This document shows positions 48,379 to 59,110 of a stretch of DNA of 64,000 bases, piece after piece. Both the position numbers and the translations under genes were made by a program. The DNA is from Chlorocebus sabaeus (taxonomy: Eukaryota; Chordata; Mammalia; Primates; Cercopithecidae): assembly GCF_047675955.1 (NCBI RefSeq), contig NC_132915.1, forward strand, positions 46,073,026-46,137,025. The letters run 5' to 3'. The notes under the pieces are model-generated. The model searched no databases. It had not been told where the DNA came from and saw only the letters and a list, made by a program, of their open reading frames with translations. Each line of letters opens with the position of its first letter. Positions within the stretch are counted from its first letter, which is position 1.

Positions 48379-48939
48379 CCTTAGACAATATTAATCAAGC
48401 ACAGAATTATTTCTTTAGCCAGGATGCAGCTTCAGAACCCTTACTGAATCAGAATCACTGAATCATAGCACAAAAGATGAGTCAGCCACATCCTAAATAT
48501 GGGTAATACTATGTCCCTTCCTCACTAATTCCATCCCATTTGGTTCAAACTGGTTCAAATGTAGTACCCTCAAACATACAGTTCCAGAAACTCCTGGTGG
48601 AAAGGATGTCCAGGATCTTTACAGAAGAGAATCCCCAGCCTGGATTTGTGACAACTGAACTCTCTGACATCCAGTTCCATGGACCAAGCAAACCATCAGC
48701 TATCTCTGCAGATATTTTACATTACCAACGGAAAAACAATGGGTGACTACAGATGAACTGACTTGGCTGATGATACTCCATAAAGAGGTCATTCCTTTTA
48801 AACGTGACAAGTTGATTCAATGACAGTCCACAATCCAAAGCAAGACCTTGGGAGTCAATTCTTGGTGGTGATGTGGTAGGATAAAAAGAAAAGGGAGCCC
48901 TTTAATTAACAAGATTGGTGCCTAGAAAATTTGATCTGG
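48379..48939. other. Unique DNA, nothing recognised
   Basis: No repeat family or exon recognised. Confidence 0.4.
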
Positions 48940-49284
48940 CAAAGATCAGAGGATAAGGAAGGAGAGAAAGCAACTCCTTCATATGCCTCACACCCTGCTG
49001 AGGTTGACTGCAGGATAATCCCACACTCCTCAGCCCCAACATGTCCAACATGCAGGGCCTCCTCTTTCCCACCTGTTTTTCCTTCTAGATTCCCCACCTT
49101 AGTTGAAACCAATTCCACCTCCTACACACTTCTCAAATCAAGCTCCTCTTTGGCATCTCTATTCCCTCTACTCTATTAGCACCTAGTTAAATTGTAACAC
49201 AACCAAAATCTCTAGTCTTGCTCCTCTCAAATCCATCCTCCAATCAAATCTCACAGATAATTCTGCTTAACATCCAAAGGTTCT
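48940..49284 (+). repeat. Pyrimidine-rich ancient repeat, family uncertain
   Basis: Resembles the sequence class seen at 16970-17930. It may continue after the L1M piece at 49285, from 49620 to about 49870 (CCCATTGCCTACAAGTTCCA, GCCCATACCTTACCCTACAT). Confidence 0.35.
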
Positions 49285-49620
49285 TACATGCAACAACATG
49301 GATCAATCTCAGAGGTATTATGCTAAAGGAAAGAGACAGAATTAAAGGACTACATACTGCATGAGTCCATTTATACGACATTTTGGGAAACACAAAACTA
49401 TAGGGGCAGAAAACATCAGTGGTTGCTAGGGACTGGGGGTGGGAGGGGTTAGTCACTCAGGAGCACTGAGGGACTTTAGGGAGTAATATAAACGCTCTTC
49501 CTCTTGATTGTCATGGTGGCCATGGTACTTATATCAAACACACCAAACAATACAATAAAATGGGTCCATTTTACTGTGTATAAATGATACCTCAATTTAA
49601 AAGAAACTGGGGGAAAACCC
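49285..49620 (+). repeat. L1M 3' UTR fragment
   Basis: Characteristic series: CAACAACATGGATCAATCTC, ACTGCATGAGTCCATTTATA, ATCAGTGGTTGCTAGGGACT and a near-terminal ATAAATGATACCTCAATTTA. Confidence 0.8.
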
Positions 49621-49859
49621 TACAGACCCTCCCCATTGCCTACAAGTTCCATGGCATTCCTGATCCGGCCCATACCTTACCCTACATACTTCAGCAACAC
49701 TCAACTTTTTAAAATATCCTGTTTTTTCCATGCAGAAGCGTCTCACCACTGTACCCTTCTTCAACACAGCTTTTCCAGATTAATTCCTAAGTCCTCCAGG
49801 TATGTCTCCCTGCCTCTTCCACCTCTCATACACTCAGGCTATGCGTTTGATAGGTGCCC

Positions 49860-50151
49860 TCTTGGCTCTTATAATGTCTGGTGTTTCCTCATTATTTCAT
49901 TCACAGAAATGTATTATACATGTTATAGGCATACATTACAGTATAATGGTCTTGTCTCTCATCAGTCAACTAAGATCAGAATTCTCTGAGAAACGAACTA
50001 CTATTCATTCACAGGTGTACATGCTGCCTGGCACACTGCAGACACTCAGCAAGCCTTTATTGGAATAAATGTTTCTTAAAGGCAGGTTTGGCCTGTCTAC
50101 TTCGTTGTTATATCCTCATCACTTATAAAAGGGCCTACTTGGCTCAATAAA
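49860..50151 (+). repeat. L2 3'-end fragments
   Basis: Two partial L2-like ends: CTGCCTGGCACACTGCAGAC with GGAATAAATG, then TTAAAGGCAGGTTTGGCCTG to CTCAATAAATA. The second abuts the Tc/mariner-like element. Confidence 0.55.
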
Positions 50152-50153
50152 TA

Positions 50154-51114
50154 CAGGTAGCCCTCGCTTTGCATGATAATGCAATACCACAAAAGTGATC
50201 ATGCATGCTGAAATCATGTGAAATGATTTTAATAATCAACAGAAATATTATGATTATTCTATGACCTTTAATTTTTTTGTCAAAACAGTAAAAACTGTCT
50301 TACTGTTACTTATAAATGTGTAGGAAAATGAAAAGCATTATTTATTTAGTACTCTAAAACATCAGAAACTCTGAGAATTAAGTGTTTTATTTATTTTTTA
50401 AAAAAAAAGTGTCAATAGTAGTTTCGATGGGAATGCCTTATCCTCATTGCTAATTTACAATTCTAAACAAGCCATCTTTTCCATGCCTTGGTAGATAGGT
50501 ATACTTCTTTCTAAGTTCAGACTCACTTCCAACATTTTATCCTTTGTGTTTTCACAGTTATACAGTATCTGTGAGAGTTCCTTTCATATGATTTTTTTTT
50601 TGCCAGCATCTTTCCTCTGTTACATCTTCATCCTTTTCATCACAACCACTTCATAACTGACTTTGATAAGTGAGTTATCCTTCACTAAGTGCTCCTAGCT
50701 GCATATACAGAGCCTCCAGAACACTGGCTGGGTTGACATTCCCTTGGTCAGCCTTTTTTTTTTTTTTTTTTAGAATCTTGTTTACAATTAGCTAAAATTT
50801 CACTCCAATTTTAACACTTCATTTCTCTGATGCACTTTGATCTTTGTTTGCCAATTCCCCCCTTTAATTATCCATTTTTATGAAATGCTACATAGGTCTA
50901 TCACTGGGAGACAAGGAGGCAACACGACTACATGCTTTGCTGTCTACTGATGAACAAAGTAACAGGAAGTGCTAGTGTATGGGACTTTATACAATTACAG
51001 TTAATGTAACATGATACCTGAAATTTGGACTGTGTTGAGGGACTAGTATTATTTAGTTAACCATGCCAACTGAAAATTGTGTATATTAAAATCATGCAAA
51101 GTGAGAAATATCTG
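50154..51114. mobile_element. Tc/mariner-like DNA transposon relic with terminal inverted repeats
   Basis: The left end CAGGTAGCCCTCGCTTTGCATGAT, written in parts as CAGGTAGCCCTCG and CTTTGCATGAT, matches the reverse complement of the right end (51091-51114) at 19 of 24 positions by eye. TA dinucleotides flank both ends (50152-50153, 51115-51116), the target duplication of the Tc/mariner superfamily. The 961-bp length and lack of an open transposase frame indicate a non-autonomous or decayed copy. Superfamily is inferred; I cannot name the family. Confidence 0.65.
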
Positions 51115-51434
51115 TATTTAGCAAATACAAATAATTTTAGAATGAACTGGTTCCCCACTGGGCCAAATTTAAGAAACAGAGATTGATGCCCTTCCCATTA
51201 CACCTTCTGACTGATAACAACACAGAATCACAGCAACTTCCTGAAGACCCAATTCACAGTCAACTGTAACAGATGACAGGAGAAATCTAGATTATAATTT
51301 GAACACTGTTACTAGTAAAAAAGTTACATACTGACACTGCGTTTCTATGACTTGCCCTATAAAATAAGTAATACTACTACCTCTTCACAGGGTAGTATGA
51401 GGACCAAAAGAGAAACAGATTAAAAAGTACTTTT

Positions 51435-51776
51435 AAAAATTCAACTAGAGGCCGGGCACAGCGGCTCACACCTGTAACCCCAGCACTTTGGGAGGCCGAG
51501 GCAGGTGGATCACTTAAGCCCAGAAGTTAGAGACCAGCCTAGGCAACATGGCAAAACTCCATCTCTATCAAAATACAAAAATTAGCCAGGTGTGGTTGCT
51601 TATGCCTGTGGTCCCAACTACTTGGGAGGCGAAGGCGAAGGCGAAGGGATCCCTTTAGCACAGGAGACGGAAGTTGCAAGGAGCCAAGATCGTGCCACTG
51701 TACTCCAGCCTGGGTGATATCGAACAAGACCTTGACCCTCCAAAAAAAAAAAAAAAGAAAAAAAAATTCAACTAGA
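51435..51776 (+). mobile_element. Alu, AluJ type, with TSD and an internal hexamer expansion
   Basis: Body about 51450-51761, with GATCACTTAAGCCCAGAAGT of the AluJ type. A perfect 15-bp direct repeat AAAAATTCAACTAGA lies at 51435-51449 and 51762-51776. GAAGGC is repeated three times near 51631-51647, where Alus normally have one GGCTGAGGC. Confidence 0.93.
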
Positions 51777-51784
51777 TAACATCA

Positions 51785-52000
51785 GACCAACTATACACTC
51801 AGTATGCACCAGGAACTATTTTAAGAACATTTTACAAATTTTCACTTACAATCCTGACAACCTACATGATCAGTTGCATTACAATCCCCGTTTTGCAGAA
51901 TACCAAAGCATAAAGAAGTCAAATAACCTGTCCAAGAACATGCAACCTGTAAGCAGTGAAGTCAGGATTTGAACTCAGAAAGTACAACTCCATAAGTGAA
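51785..52000 (-). repeat. MIR SINE, antisense
   Basis: GTATGCACCAGGAACTATTT, then ACAATCCCCGTTTTGCAGAA and TGAAGTCAGGATTTGAACTC. Confidence 0.8.
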
Positions 52001-53127
52001 GTTCTTCAAAACTTCACTAACTTGTCTGCCTTCCTCAGAAAGAAGGACACAGTCATTGAGAAGGGTATAATATTAACTCCTAGAAGCCAGGCAAACCTGA
52101 TTCACTAGAATTCAAAGATCATAGCCAGTTAGTTCTGCTGGGACATATTCAGGTTTCTGGCAAAAGAACAAGGATGCACAATATGCAGAGATCTGAGAAG
52201 CTAGAAAGACCATTCCCAGTCTGCAGAAGGGGCCAACAGAATAGTTCAAATACATTCAATTCCTTTAACTCTGGTGAGTAGAAGCATAAATACCAGGGGG
52301 GAAACAACTAAGAAATAAAGTTTACTTTGCAAGAAGAGGGAAAGAATTTGTATTTATCATAGGTGTATAAAAAAGCTAGAGTGCTATAAAAACAAGGTAT
52401 GTAAAGCCAACAAACTTCATTGACATTTTCGGTAACACTGACCCTGAAAGTTAATAACATTGTTTGCTAAGGTCTGATTTCACAAGGAAGTCCATAAGGA
52501 ACAGGAACGTGAGAGCCTAATAAGGATGTATGATACAAAAGCAAAGGGATTAGTTAACTAAAATAAGTGGATTCCTCTCTAAATATAATCTACTCATAAG
52601 GATACATTTAGAACATTTGTATCTCATTAGGGGAATTAAGTGAGAAAAGATTCTCAATACCAAATAGTCCTAATTATAATTCATCTTAGGAAATAAAGTG
52701 AGTTTTCTTAACTAAAGGGAAAATATACTGCAAGAAACAGCTTTAATATAATAACAGGATTGTCAACAAAGTCAGACACCAAAACAAACCCATTTGCCCA
52801 AAGGAATACTGTGAAAACTGAGTAACTGCTCCAACAACACAATGTTTTTTTAGACTATTTCTCAACACTTTACACTCTTTTTTCTCTTATTATCAATCAT
52901 AACAATCCAAAGCCAAAATAAGTTACCTAAGCAAAGAATATCCAACTATAAACAGCAAAAACAAATTAAATTAATACAAACCATACAAACCAAACATGAA
53001 TGTATTTACCCCATCACACCTTTCATCAAGGTTCTGCCAGTGGTGAAAATGACATGGTTAGGATATGACTTAACAAGCTGGTGAACATTTTCTTTGGGAA
53101 GGGTCAATTCTAGTTTTCTTTTGTCCT
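52001..53127. other. Unique AT-rich DNA, no gene seen
   Basis: Over 1.1 kb with no recognised repeat or exon and no long frame. Confidence 0.45.
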
Positions 53128-53260
53128 TTTTTTTCCCCCCGCCCCACAGGGTCTCACTACATCATTACCCAGGCTGGCCTCAAACTCCTGGGCTCAAGGG
53201 ATCCTCCTGCTGCAGCCTCCCAAGTGGCTGGGATTACAGGTGGGTGCCACTATGCCTGGC
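53128..53260 (-). mobile_element. Free Alu monomer (FLAM/FRAM-like), minus strand
   Basis: Single-arm Alu relative: ACAGGGTCTCACTACATCAT through TATGCCTGGCC, with a T/C-rich tail before it. Confidence 0.75.
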
Positions 53261-53991
53261 CAATTCTAGCTTTTGATCCCACCAAAAACGGGTACTTGCC
53301 TTTCACATCTTGAAACAGAAAATTATGTAAATGATATACAGTGGATTGTGTGACGTAGTTATAGCTTATAAAACAAGAAGTGAGAGGTAGCACCCAGTAA
53401 TGGGTATCAGTGACATGGCTCTGCCTTTCTTACTGCAAGGTATTGTCCTTAGGCTGGCCAAGAAGGTCCATCGCCTCTGTAAGCATCTCAGCCACATTTC
53501 AAGCAATGATCTGTTTTTTATTCCAGATAGGAAACTCTCACTGTTCCCTCCAGCAGACTTCCTCTTACAAAGTATTGGTCAGAACTTAATCACGTGACTG
53601 CTCGTAAACCAATCATGGCCAAGGGGAATGCAATTATCATGACTGAGTTTTTTCATATTAATCTTGAGATATCTCCTGTCTGTTCATTAAGACCAAGGCT
53701 CTCCTGTTTCCAATCCCCACCCCTAGACACCTGGGAAGAGAGAGGGGGAATAGATATCATTATTATCAGGGTTGGCATTACAATTTACCTCAATTATTCT
53801 AAAAGATCCACATGACAACTGTAAAAGGGCTGTTTTTTCTAAAGATGCACTATAGTCATTATCACCATCTAGACCTGGGTCCCTAAAACTTAAGAAAAAC
53901 ACTTCACTATTAGACAAACAAAGGCACCAGAATGCAATGAACTATAATACTTTACTGGTTAGGTGAGTAAGAGCCAGTAAATCAAAGGGGC
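53261..53991. other. Unique DNA, nothing recognised
   Basis: Frames of 64-73 codons only. Upstream flank of the L1 insertion. Confidence 0.4.
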
Positions 53992-53995
53992 TTTT

Positions 53996-54010
53996 AAAAA
54001 ACACAATTCT
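53996..54010 (+). repeat. Target-site duplication, 5' copy, of the L1
   Basis: AAAAAACACAATTCT, preceded by TTTT. The junction TTTT/AAAA fits the L1 endonuclease preference. The identical copy is at 56707-56721. Confidence 0.92.
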
Positions 54011-54965
54011 CCTTGAAGAGGTCCTTTACATCCCTTGTAAGTTGGATTCCTAGGTATTTTATTCTCTTTGAAGCAATTGTGAATGGAAGTTCATTCCTGA
54101 TTTGGCTCTCTGTTTGTCTGTCACTGGTGTATAAGAATGCTTGTGATTTTTGCACATTAATTTTGTATCCTGAGACTTTGCTGAAGTTGCTGATCAGCTT
54201 AAGGAGATTTTGGGCTGAGACAATGGGGTTTTCTAAATATACAATCATGTCGTCTGCAAACAGGGACAATTTGACTTCTTCTTTTCCTAACTGAATCCCC
54301 TTGATTTCTTTCTCTTGCCTGATTGCCCTAGCCAGAACTTCCAACACTATGTTGAATAGGAGTGGTGAGAGAGGGCATCCCTGTCTTGTGCCAGTTTTCA
54401 AAGGGAATTTTTCCAGTTTTTGCCCATTCAGTATGATATTGGCTGTGGGTTTGTCATAAATAGCTCTTATTATTTTGAGGTACGTTCCATCAATACCGAA
54501 TTTATTGAGCGTTTTTAGCATGAAGGGCTGTTGAATTTTGTCAAAAGCCTTTTCTGCATCTATTGAGATAATGATGTGGTTCTTGTCTTTGGTTCTGTTT
54601 ATATGCTGGATTATGTTTATTGATTTGCGAATGTTGAACCAGCCTTGCATCCCAGGGATGAAGCCCACTTGATCATGGTGGATAAGCTTTTTGATGTGCT
54701 GCTGAATCCGGTTTGCCAGTATTTTATTGAGGATTTTTGCATCGATGTTCATCAGGGATATTGGTCTAAAATTCTCTTTTTTTGTTGTGTCTCTGCCAGG
54801 CTTTGGTATCAGGATGATGTTGGCCTCATAAAATGAGTTAGGGAGGATTCCCTCTTTTTCTACTGATTGGAATAGTTTCAGAAGGAATGGTACCAGCTCC
54901 TCCTTGTACCTCTGGTAGAATTCAGCTGTGAATCCATCTGGTCCTGGACTTTTTTTGGTTGGTAG
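54011..54965 (-). pseudogene. L1 ORF2 fragment: reverse transcriptase domain, inverted
   Basis: About 317 codons of ORF2 in antisense, open throughout. It spans the reverse-transcriptase core from KKSPGPDGF through the catalytic FADDM motif to DVKDLFKEN. In the intact protein this domain copies L1 and Alu RNA at the nicked target. Here it has no ORF2 start, no endonuclease domain and no promoter, and is severed from its C-terminal half. The longest frame continues beyond the L1 text at its N-terminus into antisense of the forward segment, which is an artefact of the inversion. Confidence 0.93.
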
Positions 54966-54968
54966 GCT

Positions 54969-56442
54969 AAAACCACTGCTCAGTGAAATAAAAGAGGACA
55001 CAAACAAATGGAAGAACATACCATGCTCATGGATAGGAAGAATCAATATCGTGAAAATGGCCATACTGCCCAAGGTAATTTATAGATTCAATGCCATCCC
55101 CATCAAGCTACCAATGAGCTTCTTCACAGAATTGGAAAAAACTGCTTTAAAGTTCATATGGAACCAAAAAAGAGCCCGCATCTCCAAGACAATCCTAAGT
55201 CAAAAGAACAAAGCTGGAGGCATCACGCTACCTGACTTCAAACTATACTACAAGGCTACAGTAACCAAAACAGCATGGTACTGGTACCAAAACAGAGATA
55301 TAGACCAATGGAACAGAACAGAGTCCTCAGAAATAATACCACACATCTACAGCCATCTGATCTTTGACAAACCTGAGAGAAACAAGAAATGGGGAAAGGA
55401 TTCCCTATTTAATAAATGGTGCTGGGAAAATTGGCTAGCCATAAGTAGAAAGCTGAAACTGGATCCTTTCCTTACTCCTTATACGAAGATTAATTCAAGA
55501 TGGATTAGAGACTTAAATGTTAGACCTAATACCATAAAAATCCTAGAGGAAAACCTAGGTAGTACCATTCAGGACATAGGCATGGGCAAAGACTTCATGT
55601 CTAAAACACCAAAAGCAACAGCAGCAAAAGCCAAAATTGACAAATGGGATCTCATTAAACTAAAGAGCTTCTGCACAGCAAAAGAAACTACCATCAGAGT
55701 GAACAGGCAACCTACAGAATGGGAGAAAATTTTTGCAATCTACTCATCTGACAAAGGGCTAATATCCAGAACCTACAAAGAACTCAAACAAATTTACAAG
55801 AAAAAAACAAACAACACCATCAAAAGGTGGGCAAAGGATATGAACAGACATTTCTCAAAAGAAGACATTCATACAGCCAACAGACACATGAAAAAATGCT
55901 CATCATCACTGGCCATCAGAGAAATGCAAATCAAAACCACAATGAGATACCATCTCACACCGGTTAGAATGGCGATCATTAAAAAGTCAGGAAACAACAG
56001 GTGCTGGAGAGGATGTGGAGAAATAGGAACACTTTTACACTGTTGGTGGGATTGTAAACTAGTTCAACCATTATGGAAAACAGTATGGCGATTCCTCAAG
56101 GATCTAGAACTAGATGTACCATATGACCCAGCCATCCCATTACTAGGTATATACCCAAAGGATTATAAATTATGCTGCTATAAAGACACATGCACACGTA
56201 TGTTTATTGCAGCACTATTCACAATAGCAAAGACTTGGAATCAACCCAAATGTCCATCAGTGACAGATTGGATTAAGAAAATGTGGCACATATACACCAT
56301 GGAATACTATGCAGCCATAAAAAAGGATGAGTTTGTGTCCTTTGTAGGGACATGGATGCAGCTGGAAACCATCATTCTCAGCAAACTATCACAAGAACAG
56401 AAAACCAAACACCGCATGTTCTCACTCATAGGCGGGAACTGA
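54969..56442 (+). pseudogene. L1 ORF2 fragment: C-terminal part
   Basis: About 490 codons of ORF2 ending at the normal stop. It includes the cysteine-rich motif CWRGCGEIGTLLHCWWDC (C-x3-C-x7-H-x4-C) near 56000-56055, thought to bind RNA. The nominal ATG at 54928 lies in the inverted segment, so the first 14 residues of that frame are not L1 protein. No stop or frameshift is visible. A product would lack endonuclease and reverse transcriptase and is not expected to function. Confidence 0.93.
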
Positions 56443-56640
56443 ACAATGAGATCACTTGGACTCCGGAAGGGGAACATCACACACCGGGGCCTATCATGGG
56501 GAGGGGGGAGGGGGGAGGGATTGCATTGGGAGTTATACCTGATGTAAATGACGAGTTGATGGGTGCAGCACACCAACATGGCACAAGTATACAAATGTAG
56601 CAAACTTGCACGTTGTGCACATGTACCCTACAACTTGAAG
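56443..56640 (+). other. L1 3' UTR with G-rich tract
   Basis: Follows the ORF2 stop. It contains the conserved polypurine block of four or more G runs at 56498-56519, a potential G-quadruplex characteristic of primate L1 3' UTRs, then GTGCACATGTACCCTA and the tail. Confidence 0.9.
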
Positions 56641-56706
56641 TTTAATAATAATAAATAAATTAAAAAAATAATAATAAAAAAAGAAAAAATAAATAAAAAT
56701 AAAAAT
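56641..56706 (+). repeat. L1 A-rich tail
   Basis: About 65 bases of AATAAT, AAATAAAT and AAAAAT units, not pure A. AATAAA signals occur within it. Confidence 0.88.
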
Positions 56707-56721
56707 AAAAAACACAATTCT
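56707..56721 (+). repeat. Target-site duplication, 3' copy, of the L1
   Basis: Exact match to 53996-54010 (AAAAAACACAATTCT). Confidence 0.92.
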
Positions 56722-57899
56722 TCAGCTAACAGCATGAGGTAAAAGAAACCATATTAGTTCTCTTCAATTTTACACTTTCGGGTTTAGACCTCTCAGTCAC
56801 TCCATATTTGTTTTTCAAAACATTCGTTGTCTTTTTTCATTTAGGCAATTTTCCCCTTCCTCAAAAAGAAGTGTCAGGGTCAAATTACAAGAGCTTATCT
56901 GACAAGGGGGAAAAACCCCATGCAAGATATATTCCTATATTTGGGCCTTCAGTAATAAGCTTATGATAAAGGAAAATACAAATACTCTCTCCTCCTCCAT
57001 GCCCAGGAACAGCCCAAGACTTGGAATCATTCTTCACAGGGTTCACTCACTATCCAGCCCAACTCTCAACCTCCACAGGCCTTTAGCAGATCCAAGAAAG
57101 ATGCAATCCTCTAAAGCTCCCAGAATAATGAGACTAAAAAGAAGGCTGACTAGAGTAGGAACACTGCCTGTATCTTTTCTCACTTTTTTTCAGGGAGTCC
57201 TTTAAAGCAGTGTAGGTGGAAAAGAATAAGCAAAAGAAGTAGGAAGGTTCAACAGAAGGTAGTAAGAACACTACCTCTGACTGGTCTTTCCATAGTTCAG
57301 AGATGCCCAATCTGCACGCCTCTACACACAGCAGAACTGACACAAACAAATGATGACTGCTAACTGCTAATTCTGGCCCTTTTTCTTTTTAAACACACTC
57401 CAGAAGTCGTTGCAATACCGGAAACATTTGGGAGACTGAGCCATCTGATGACAATTACAGGAATCCTGGAAGGGAAAGAACGCTCAAGGAAGGCCAGACG
57501 GCCAGGCAATTATAAACCCTAGCTCAGCCCATGTCCTCTCCACACCCTCCACATCACTGCCAGCAAGAGGAGGATGGTGACACCATTAACCAACATTCCC
57601 AGGCTGATCCCAGGCTCACACACACTGCTCCAAAGAGGATATCATGATTTTGGTTTGCCTGGTTTTCTTATCCTTTGAAGTAAGACACTTCATGATTGTC
57701 ATGAGTTTGGTTCCCAAGGGTGTGAGATTTATAGGAACCAAGACTTTTACAGTAAAGAGATGATTTAAAAGGCAAACCACTAAAAATGATAGTATGAAAC
57801 TAAAACATTTCCAAGTTGCTTTAATCCCTGAACTAATCCTTTCAGAATGCCAGAGAAAGAGGATGGGAGGTAAAGGTTATGGTTAGGAAGAGAAAAAGA
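56722..57899. other. Unique DNA, no gene seen
   Basis: No repeat or exon recognised. An 80-codon frame at 56963-57205 has no domain. Confidence 0.4.
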
Positions 57900-58100
57900 G
57901 CTAACATTTACTAAGCACCTCCAAAAGCAAGCCACTTTTAAGATAAAGAAACCTTGCAAAGGAGAGAGCATCCAAGACTAATGAGAACTAAGGCTCAGAG
58001 AGACAGTTTATGCAGTCTCAAAGCTCTTAAATGAAGACAATGGAGTAAAGCCCCCAAACCCATCTCACTTCAAAGCCCACACTCTTTCTACTACACTGTT
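57900..58100 (-). repeat. MIR SINE, antisense
   Basis: GCTAACATTTACTAAGCACC, then ACTAAGGCTCAGAGAGACAG and CAAAGCCCACACTCTTTCTA. Confidence 0.7.
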
Positions 58101-58442
58101 GGTGAGACAGCAGGTACATAAAACAGAGACAGACCCAGTATGACACAAAATGGCATTAACCATTCACTATCTGACCAAGGCACAATTAACTTGGCTTCTT
58201 TACTCTTAAGTACTTTATATAGTTTTACATCCATTTCTTTTCAATTAATAAATCATAAGTATAATCCCATATAATTAAGAAAAGTCTGGTCCTTTAAATA
58301 ACTGCACCCTGACAGATTTCACAACTGATGTCTTCCAAATTAAAGCCCTGTGCTGACAGGACTAGGAAATTTAAAACATTTGAAATAGTACACATTTAAT
58401 GAAGAAGTCCCAGGAAGCAGGGAAGCATAGGAGACTGCTTAA
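58101..58442. other. Unique DNA, nothing recognised
   Basis: No repeat or exon recognised. Confidence 0.4.
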
Positions 58443-58597
58443 TAAGAAATCATGAGAGGCAGGAGAATGGTGTGAACTCGGGAGGTGGAGGTTGCAGTAA
58501 GTCGAGATCACGTCACTGCACTCCAGCCTGGGCGACAGAGCGAGACTCCGTCTCAAAAAAAAAAAAAAAAAAAAAAAAAGAAAGAAAGAAATCATGA
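58443..58597 (+). mobile_element. 5'-truncated Alu (right arm only), with TSD
   Basis: Only the last 105 bases of Alu plus a tail (58455-58585). A perfect 12-bp direct repeat AAGAAATCATGA at 58443-58454 and 58586-58597 shows a genuine truncated insertion and not a later deletion. Confidence 0.92.
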
Positions 58598-58944
58598 TTC
58601 CATAGAATTCCTGCTGTTTCAAGAGAATATACTTGAGTAGAATTACATTTGACAAATCTTTATAAATAGGAAACATAATCTATAAACATATACACAAATG
58701 TACAAAATTCAAAATTAGGATTGCTAACTACCATTTAATTATCTTCAACTAATGCCTTTTGTGAGTCTCTATAGAACACTGTCAAATTTTCCTTAAATCA
58801 TCACAAGTTGAATACTTGCTTCAATTTGTTAGCAAAAGTGGGACTTCTACAATACCTGACTATCTTACAAAATATGGTGTTGGTAGTAATAAAGTGTAAC
58901 AGGAATAATAAAAGTAAACACGATGATGATGACAATAATGGCAG
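58598..58944. other. Unique AT-rich DNA, nothing recognised
   Basis: No repeat or exon recognised. Confidence 0.4.
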
Positions 58945-59110
58945 CTTTCATGTACTACATCTTTCTCAGTGTCTGTCACTATTCCTAATGCTTAATATAG
59001 ATTTTTTTTACTTAACCTTCTCTATAAGGTAGCTATTATTATTATTCCCAAAAAGTAACAAGCAAGTTGAACTCAGAAAATTTGAGTTCAAGTCCACACT
59101 TGGCTCTAAT
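58945..59110 (-). repeat. MIR SINE, antisense
   Basis: CACTATTCCTAATGCTTAAT, then AAGGTAGCTATTATTATTAT and AAGTTGAACTCAG. Confidence 0.6.

Larger units (their letters stand above)
54011..56706 (+). mobile_element. Young 5'-inverted L1 (twin-primed LINE-1)
   Basis: A 2.7-kb 5'-truncated L1 of the primate L1PA lineage. It has an inverted segment 54011-54965, a short junction, a forward segment from about 54969 through the ORF2 stop at 56442, a 3' UTR with a G-rich tract at 56498-56519, and an A-rich tail with AATA/AAAT interruptions. ORF1, the 5' UTR promoter and the endonuclease domain are missing, so it cannot be autonomous. Both ORF2 halves remain free of stops, which points to a recent, lineage-level insertion. 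The inverted segment ends at LFKEN and the forward one begins at KPLL, which are neighbours in ORF2. The inversion therefore lost only a few bases, as expected from twin priming. Confidence 0.96.

Noticed and set aside
53994..55073. 359-codon minus-strand frame as a host reverse transcriptase
   Set aside because: It is the inverted half of the same L1 insertion; its N-terminal 37 or so residues are antisense of the forward half.
54928..56442. 504-codon open frame as a complete gene
   Set aside because: The start codon lies in the inverted L1 segment; the frame is a chimera of 14 junction residues and the ORF2 C-terminus.
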